Origin: Clostridiales bacterium
Lineage (GTDB): Bacteria > Bacillota > Clostridia > Christensenellales > UBA1242
Length of the DNA stretch: 62,762 nucleotides
Assembly: GCA_015055905.1 (NCBI GenBank)
Contig: SVHI01000006.1
Coordinates: 1-62,762, forward strand
Direction: 5' to 3'
The position numbers and the translations under genes were made by a program. The notes under the pieces are model-generated. The model saw only the letters and a program-made list of their open reading frames with translations, did no database searches and was not told the DNA's origin. Of the stretch, positions 60,246-62,762 are shown one piece after another (the first letter of the stretch is position 1; every line of letters begins with the position of its first letter).

Positions 60246-60623
60246 TGCCTTTTTAAAAATATCAAAAGGTGATGGATTAGTTGTATAAGCAATAGACTTT
60301 TTATCTTTATAAGTTTTCTTTTCATCTAACAAGACTGAAAAAGTAAACGATTCAATTATGTTATCAATGACCTCGATAAAATCTCTTTGATATAGTTTTT
60401 TAAATTCGCTTATATAAACGGGATTTTCATTAAAAAACTTAACAATAATATCTTCAACTTTATTTCTATTTTGTGTTCGAACTGAATCTTTTTCATTTTC
60501 TTCTGAATAAATCAAATCAATAGAAATCATTTCTTTCAATTCTAAAAATAAATCATTTACCATAAAGTTTAAAATACCCTCATTTGGGAAATAATATAGT
60601 AAAATATTTAATGAATTATCCAT
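60243..60623 (-). CDS. Hypothetical protein (126 aa)
   Basis: A helical protein with no known family. ATG 60623 is used because AGGTGG lies five bases upstream; an in-frame GTG at 60632 overlaps that site. It is the last of three small minus-strand genes (61011, 60824, 60623) that face the conjugation operon and are divergent from the HTH regulator gene. Confidence 0.5.
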   Translation of the reverse strand: MDNSLNILLYYFPNEGILNFMVNDLFLELKEMISIDLIYSEENEKDSVRTQNRNKVEDIIVKFFNENPVYISEFKKLYQRDFIEVIDNIIESFTFSVLLDEKKTYKDKKSIAYTTNPSPFDIFKKA

Positions 60624-60644
60624 AAACACCACCTATTCTAAATT

Positions 60645-60824
60645 TTACATTACATCAAACTGAATTTGTATCTTTTCTGGTTCAATGTAAGCGTTTTTTA
60701 TTGCATCTAAAACATAAATCTTAACATCTTCAACATTTCTAAGTTCAAGTTTAAAAAGCACATCTAATTCAGGTTCTCGACCATAACCAAAATCATGGTT
60801 ACGAACATAATCTTTACTATCCAT
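60645..60824 (-). CDS. Small hypothetical protein (59 aa)
   Basis: The ATG has AGGAGA six bases upstream. The product starts MDSKDYVRNHDFGYGREPEL and ends EKIQIQFDVM, mixed alpha/beta, no known motif. It lies 21 bp before the 126-aa gene on the same strand. Confidence 0.5.
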   Translation of the reverse strand: MDSKDYVRNHDFGYGREPELDVLFKLELRNVEDVKIYVLDAIKNAYIEPEKIQIQFDVM

Positions 60825-60873
60825 AATATCTCCTAAAATAACTCTAAATATCTTTATCTTTTGTATGAATCAA

Positions 60874-61011
60874 TTAAACTTTTGCTGTTATTTTTACCTT
60901 TGTATTATCAGCAAGTTCTACAATTAGTTCATTATCTTTTATGGTTATTGTATTCTTAATTTCTGCCATAAAATAAGTTACTAATGTTTGTAATACTTCA
61001 TTTGCATTCAT
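60874..61011 (-). CDS. Small hypothetical protein (45 aa)
   Basis: AAGGAG lies eight bases before the ATG. The product starts MNANEVLQTLVTYFMAEIKN and ends in a beta-type stretch. First gene of the minus-strand trio, with a promoter directly upstream. Confidence 0.5.
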   Translation of the reverse strand: MNANEVLQTLVTYFMAEIKNTITIKDNELIVELADNTKVKITAKV

Positions 61012-61040
61012 ACTTTATACTCCTTTAATTTAATACATCT

Positions 61041-61070
61041 ATTATATGTTCTCTTTTCTCCCCAATGCAA
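61041..61070 (-). promoter_or_regulatory. Promoter of the minus-strand trio
   Basis: On the minus strand TTGCAT (61065-61070), 18-bp spacer, TATAAT (61041-61046). Confidence 0.65.
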
Positions 61071-61105
61071 GTAAAAATGGGTAAAATCGGCAAGAATATA
61101 AAGGA

Positions 61106-61150
61106 GAAGTGATAACACTTCGTCTAATTATGTCGCATTTTGTCGAATTA
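61106..61150. promoter_or_regulatory. Candidate operator: palindrome plus three 10-bp direct repeats
   Basis: GAAGTGATAACACTTC is a perfect 6-bp-arm palindrome. Directly after it three 10-base units follow in tandem (cgtctaatta, tgtcgcattt, tgtcgaatta), in phase with one helical turn, just before the HTH gene. Probable binding sites for that regulator. Confidence 0.45.
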
Positions 61151-61169
61151 AGTTTAAGGGGTAAAAATA

Positions 61170-61598
61170 GTGAACAGTTTTCAAGAGTCTTTAAAAGAAT
61201 TATTAGAAGATAATAAACTGAGTAGATTACAATTATCAAAAATTATTGGTGTTGATTATTCAACAATAAATGGCTATTTTAACAAGAACTATTATCCTCA
61301 ATTAGATATAGCAATGAAGATTGCTAAATATTTTAATTGTTCTTTGGATTATTTATATGGTTTATCTGATAATAAGAAAAATGAGAATAGTAATGATTTA
61401 CCATTTTATGATACATTGAATCATTTAATAAATGAAAGTAAATTATCTTTAAGACAAGTATTTAAAGATATGAAAGTGAGTATAGCAAATTATTTTAGAT
61501 GGAGAGATGGGGTAATTCCTAAAACATCTGTCTTAATTGATATAGCAAAATACTTTAATGTAGGTTTAGATTATTTGGTAGGGAATAAAAAAGACTAA
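61170..61598 (+). CDS. Tandem HTH (XRE family) transcriptional regulator
   Basis: The 142-aa protein contains two Cro/C1-type helix-turn-helix domains: residues about 5-65 (LSRLQLSKIIGVDYSTINGYF...SLDYLYG) and about 80-140 (LSLRQVFKDMKVSIANYF...GLDYLVG). The second is a diverged copy of the first. It is likely a repressor of the divergent minus-strand genes and of itself. The start is a GTG with AAGGGG eight bases upstream; no ATG is better placed. It ends in a terminator that also insulates the hsdS cassettes. Confidence 0.8.
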   Translation: MNSFQESLKELLEDNKLSRLQLSKIIGVDYSTINGYFNKNYYPQLDIAMKIAKYFNCSLDYLYGLSDNKKNENSNDLPFYDTLNHLINESKLSLRQVFKDMKVSIANYFRWRDGVIPKTSVLIDIAKYFNVGLDYLVGNKKD

Positions 61599-61620
61599 CT
61601 TTAATAGTTAGTCTTTTTTA
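61589..61620 (+). terminator. Terminator before hsdS cassette 1
   Basis: AAAAGACTAACT/AGTTAGTCTTTT stem with T tract; it overlaps the end of the regulator gene. Confidence 0.88.
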
Positions 61621-61624
61621 CAAA

Positions 61625-61646
61625 TTCTTGGGAACAGCGTAAGGTT
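61625..61646 (+). repeat. Cassette boundary repeat A, copy 1
   Basis: A 22-bp sequence (TTCTTGGGAACAGCGTAAGG followed by TT), identical at 62141-62162. It codes SWEQRKV, the entry to an HsdS target recognition domain. Confidence 0.9.
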
Positions 61647-62093
61647 GCAGATTTAACAAACAGATTTGATAATTTAAGAATTCCAGTTACTGCCAATCAA
61701 AGAATTTCAGGAAAAACACCTTATTATGGTGCTAACGGTATTCAAGATTATGTTTCTGGATACACGCATAAAGGCGAATTTATTTTAGTTGCTGAAGATG
61801 GTGCTAATGATGTCAAAAATTATCCAGTACAATATGTAAATGGCGAAATTTGGGTCAATAATCACGCTCATGTATTGCAAAACAAACAAAATATAAGTAA
61901 TAATAAGTTCTTAAAATATTCAATTTCAAATGCTGATATTGAAAGTATTTTGGTAGGTGGAGGTAGAGCCAAATTAAATTCAGACGCTTTAATGAATCTT
62001 GAATTAAACACACCAGAATATAAAGAACAAGAAAATTTGGGTGAACTATTTTTGAAAATAGATAAGATTATCACCCTTCATCAGCGTAAGTAA
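61629..62093 (+). pseudogene. hsdS: Silent hsdS target-recognition cassette 1
   Basis: The frame codes one HsdS half: WEQRK at the start, a target recognition domain (TPYYGANGIQDYVSGY, ILVAEDGAND, VNNHAHVL, an FLKYSI helix start) and ITLHQRK at the end, then TAA at once. No start codon or ribosome site exists and a terminator lies directly upstream, so it is not expressed here. Identical flanking repeats make it a donor cassette for recombination into an active type I restriction-modification specificity gene. Confidence 0.8.
62067..62091 (+). repeat. Cassette boundary repeat B, copy 1
   Basis: A 25-bp sequence (starts ATTATCACCCTTCATCAGCG), identical at 62640-62664. It codes ITLHQRK, the exit of the recognition domain. 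Confidence 0.9.
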
Positions 62094-62106
62094 TTTAATA
62101 AAAATT

Positions 62107-62136
62107 AAGTGCAAACTATATGTTTGCACTTTTTTA
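62107..62136 (+). terminator. Terminator before hsdS cassette 2
   Basis: AAGTGCAAAC/GTTTGCACTT stem, loop TATAT, T6. It sits between the two silent cassettes. Confidence 0.9.
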
Positions 62137-62140
62137 TTAT

Positions 62141-62162
62141 TTCTTGGGAACAGCGTAAGGTT
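62141..62162 (+). repeat. Cassette boundary repeat A, copy 2
   Basis: Identical 22 bp to 61625-61646, at the start of cassette 2. Confidence 0.9.
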
Positions 62163-62717
62163 ACTGAATTAGGCAAAATATCAATTGGTTTAGTTACTAC
62201 AATGACAGCACATTACACCGATAAAGGATACCTGCTTATAAGAAACTCCGATATTAAAGATGGTAGATTTGAATTTGGAGAAAATCCAATTTTTTTAGAA
62301 AAATCTTTCGCATTAAAAAATTCATCAAGAATGCATCAACTTGGAGATGTAATTACAGTTCATACAGGAGATGTTGGAACATCTGCTGTAATTACTGAAA
62401 ATGAAGTAAATTCCGTAGGTTTTGCTACAATTATTACAAGACCAGATACAAAGATTTTAACTTCAGATTATCTATGTTCATTCTTAAATACAGATAAGCA
62501 TAAAAAATGGGCTATTGGCGTTTCAACAGGAGATGGTAGAACAAATTATAATTTAGGTGATTATTATAATTGTATTGTTCCATTACCAGAAATAAAAGAA
62601 CAAGAAAAAATTAGTTGTTTTATAAAAGAATTAAACAATATTATCACCCTTCATCAGCGTAAGTGCGAAAAATTAAAAAATATTAAAAAATCCCTATTAG
62701 AAAAGATGTTTGTATAA
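62145..62717 (+). pseudogene. hsdS: Silent hsdS target-recognition cassette 2 with C-terminal tail
   Basis: The frame codes WEQRK, a different recognition domain ([63 protein letters not shown]), ITLHQRK and the usual HsdS C-terminal helix [18 protein letters not shown] possible GTG at 62109 lacks a ribosome site and lies in the terminator stem, so the cassette appears unexpressed in this orientation. With its tail it may be the downstream half left by an earlier rearrangement. It differs fully from cassette 1 between the repeats, so switching would change DNA specificity. Confidence 0.8.
62640..62664 (+). repeat. Cassette boundary repeat B, copy 2
   Basis: Identical 25 bp to 62067-62091, at the end of cassette 2. 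Confidence 0.9.
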
Positions 62718-62732
62718 AAAAGGAGGTAAAAT

Positions 62733-62762
62733 ATGGCATTTAATGACGAATTATTGTTTGAA
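62733..62762 (+). CDS. Start of a gene, possibly type I restriction subunit HsdR (partial)
   Basis: AAGGAGG lies seven bases before the ATG; only ten codons (MAFNDELLFE) are in the window. The start resembles HsdR N-termini and the position after hsdS sequences fits, but this is a guess from very little sequence. Confidence 0.4.
   Translation, partial: MAFNDELLFE

Noticed and set aside
62109..62144. GTG start for hsdS cassette 2
   Set aside because: No ribosome site precedes it and it lies inside a strong terminator stem, so the cassette is treated as silent.
1..62762. Possible recoding of TGA to Trp
   Set aside because: Trp is written TGG throughout, conserved genes such as nrdD, ktrB and the recombinase run full length without in-frame TGA, and three genes use TGA as stop.

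Overview
The window reads as the chromosome of a low-GC, anaerobic, Gram-positive-type bacterium (Bacillota/Clostridia-like, probably an uncultured gut lineage; this is inference). Support comes from the class III ribonucleotide reductase pair nrdD-nrdG with no aerobic enzymes seen, many LxxC lipoproteins, strong AGGAGG ribosome sites, very many hairpin/T-tract terminators, and TAA as the near-universal stop. One initiator tRNA is present; there are no rRNAs and no CRISPR array.

Region 1 (1-49.9 kb) is ordinary chromosome made of short operons. It holds a partial beta-helix surface protein, an N-acetylglucosamine-kinase-like BadF ATPase, an NMN adenylyltransferase-like protein, a YitT-like membrane protein, a Gfo/Idh/MocA oxidoreductase, several lipoproteins, DUF362, and nrdD-nrdG with phased NrdR-type boxes. 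It also holds an SDR/CoaE pair, two paralogous PIN-like nuclease plus small acidic protein modules, an orphan phage-tail-fibre-like pair, an M20 peptidase behind a leader peptide and attenuator, and sugar and nucleotide enzymes (KdgK, FSA-type transaldolase, RpiB-like, ITPase-like). The rest includes a 930-aa anchored transglutaminase, twin lipoproteins, the Ktr potassium uptake pair, a ferritin-like protein, ADP-ribosylglycohydrolase, YbaK, several acetyltransferases and methyltransferases, and a BNR-repeat surface protein.

Region 2 (about 49.9 kb to the right end) is visibly more A+T-rich and is a mobile, probably conjugative element. At its left end sits a large serine recombinase, next to a tRNA-3'-end-like fragment. 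Two unknown genes sharing an NTF2/SnoaL-like module follow, then a candidate small RNA, an inverted-duplicated leader, an ArdA antirestriction gene and PcfK/PcfJ-type conjugation genes. The visible part ends with a tandem-HTH regulator and promoterless type I restriction specificity (hsdS) cassettes bounded by identical repeats, then the first codons of another gene, possibly hsdR. ArdA plus a shuffling type I R-M locus suggests an element that evades host restriction and carries its own variable restriction system.

Regulatory features that stand out: a G10 tract inside the spacer of a lipoprotein promoter (predicted phase variation), three genes with an identical TATAAT-N6-ATG layout (predicted leaderless mRNAs), a leader-peptide attenuator before an M20 peptidase, a structured leader with a long terminator before an ITPase-family gene, and a peptide leader with two terminators before a translationally coupled pair. 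The strongest candidate for an undescribed system is the duplicated PIN-like/acidic-partner module at 17.4-20.3 kb.
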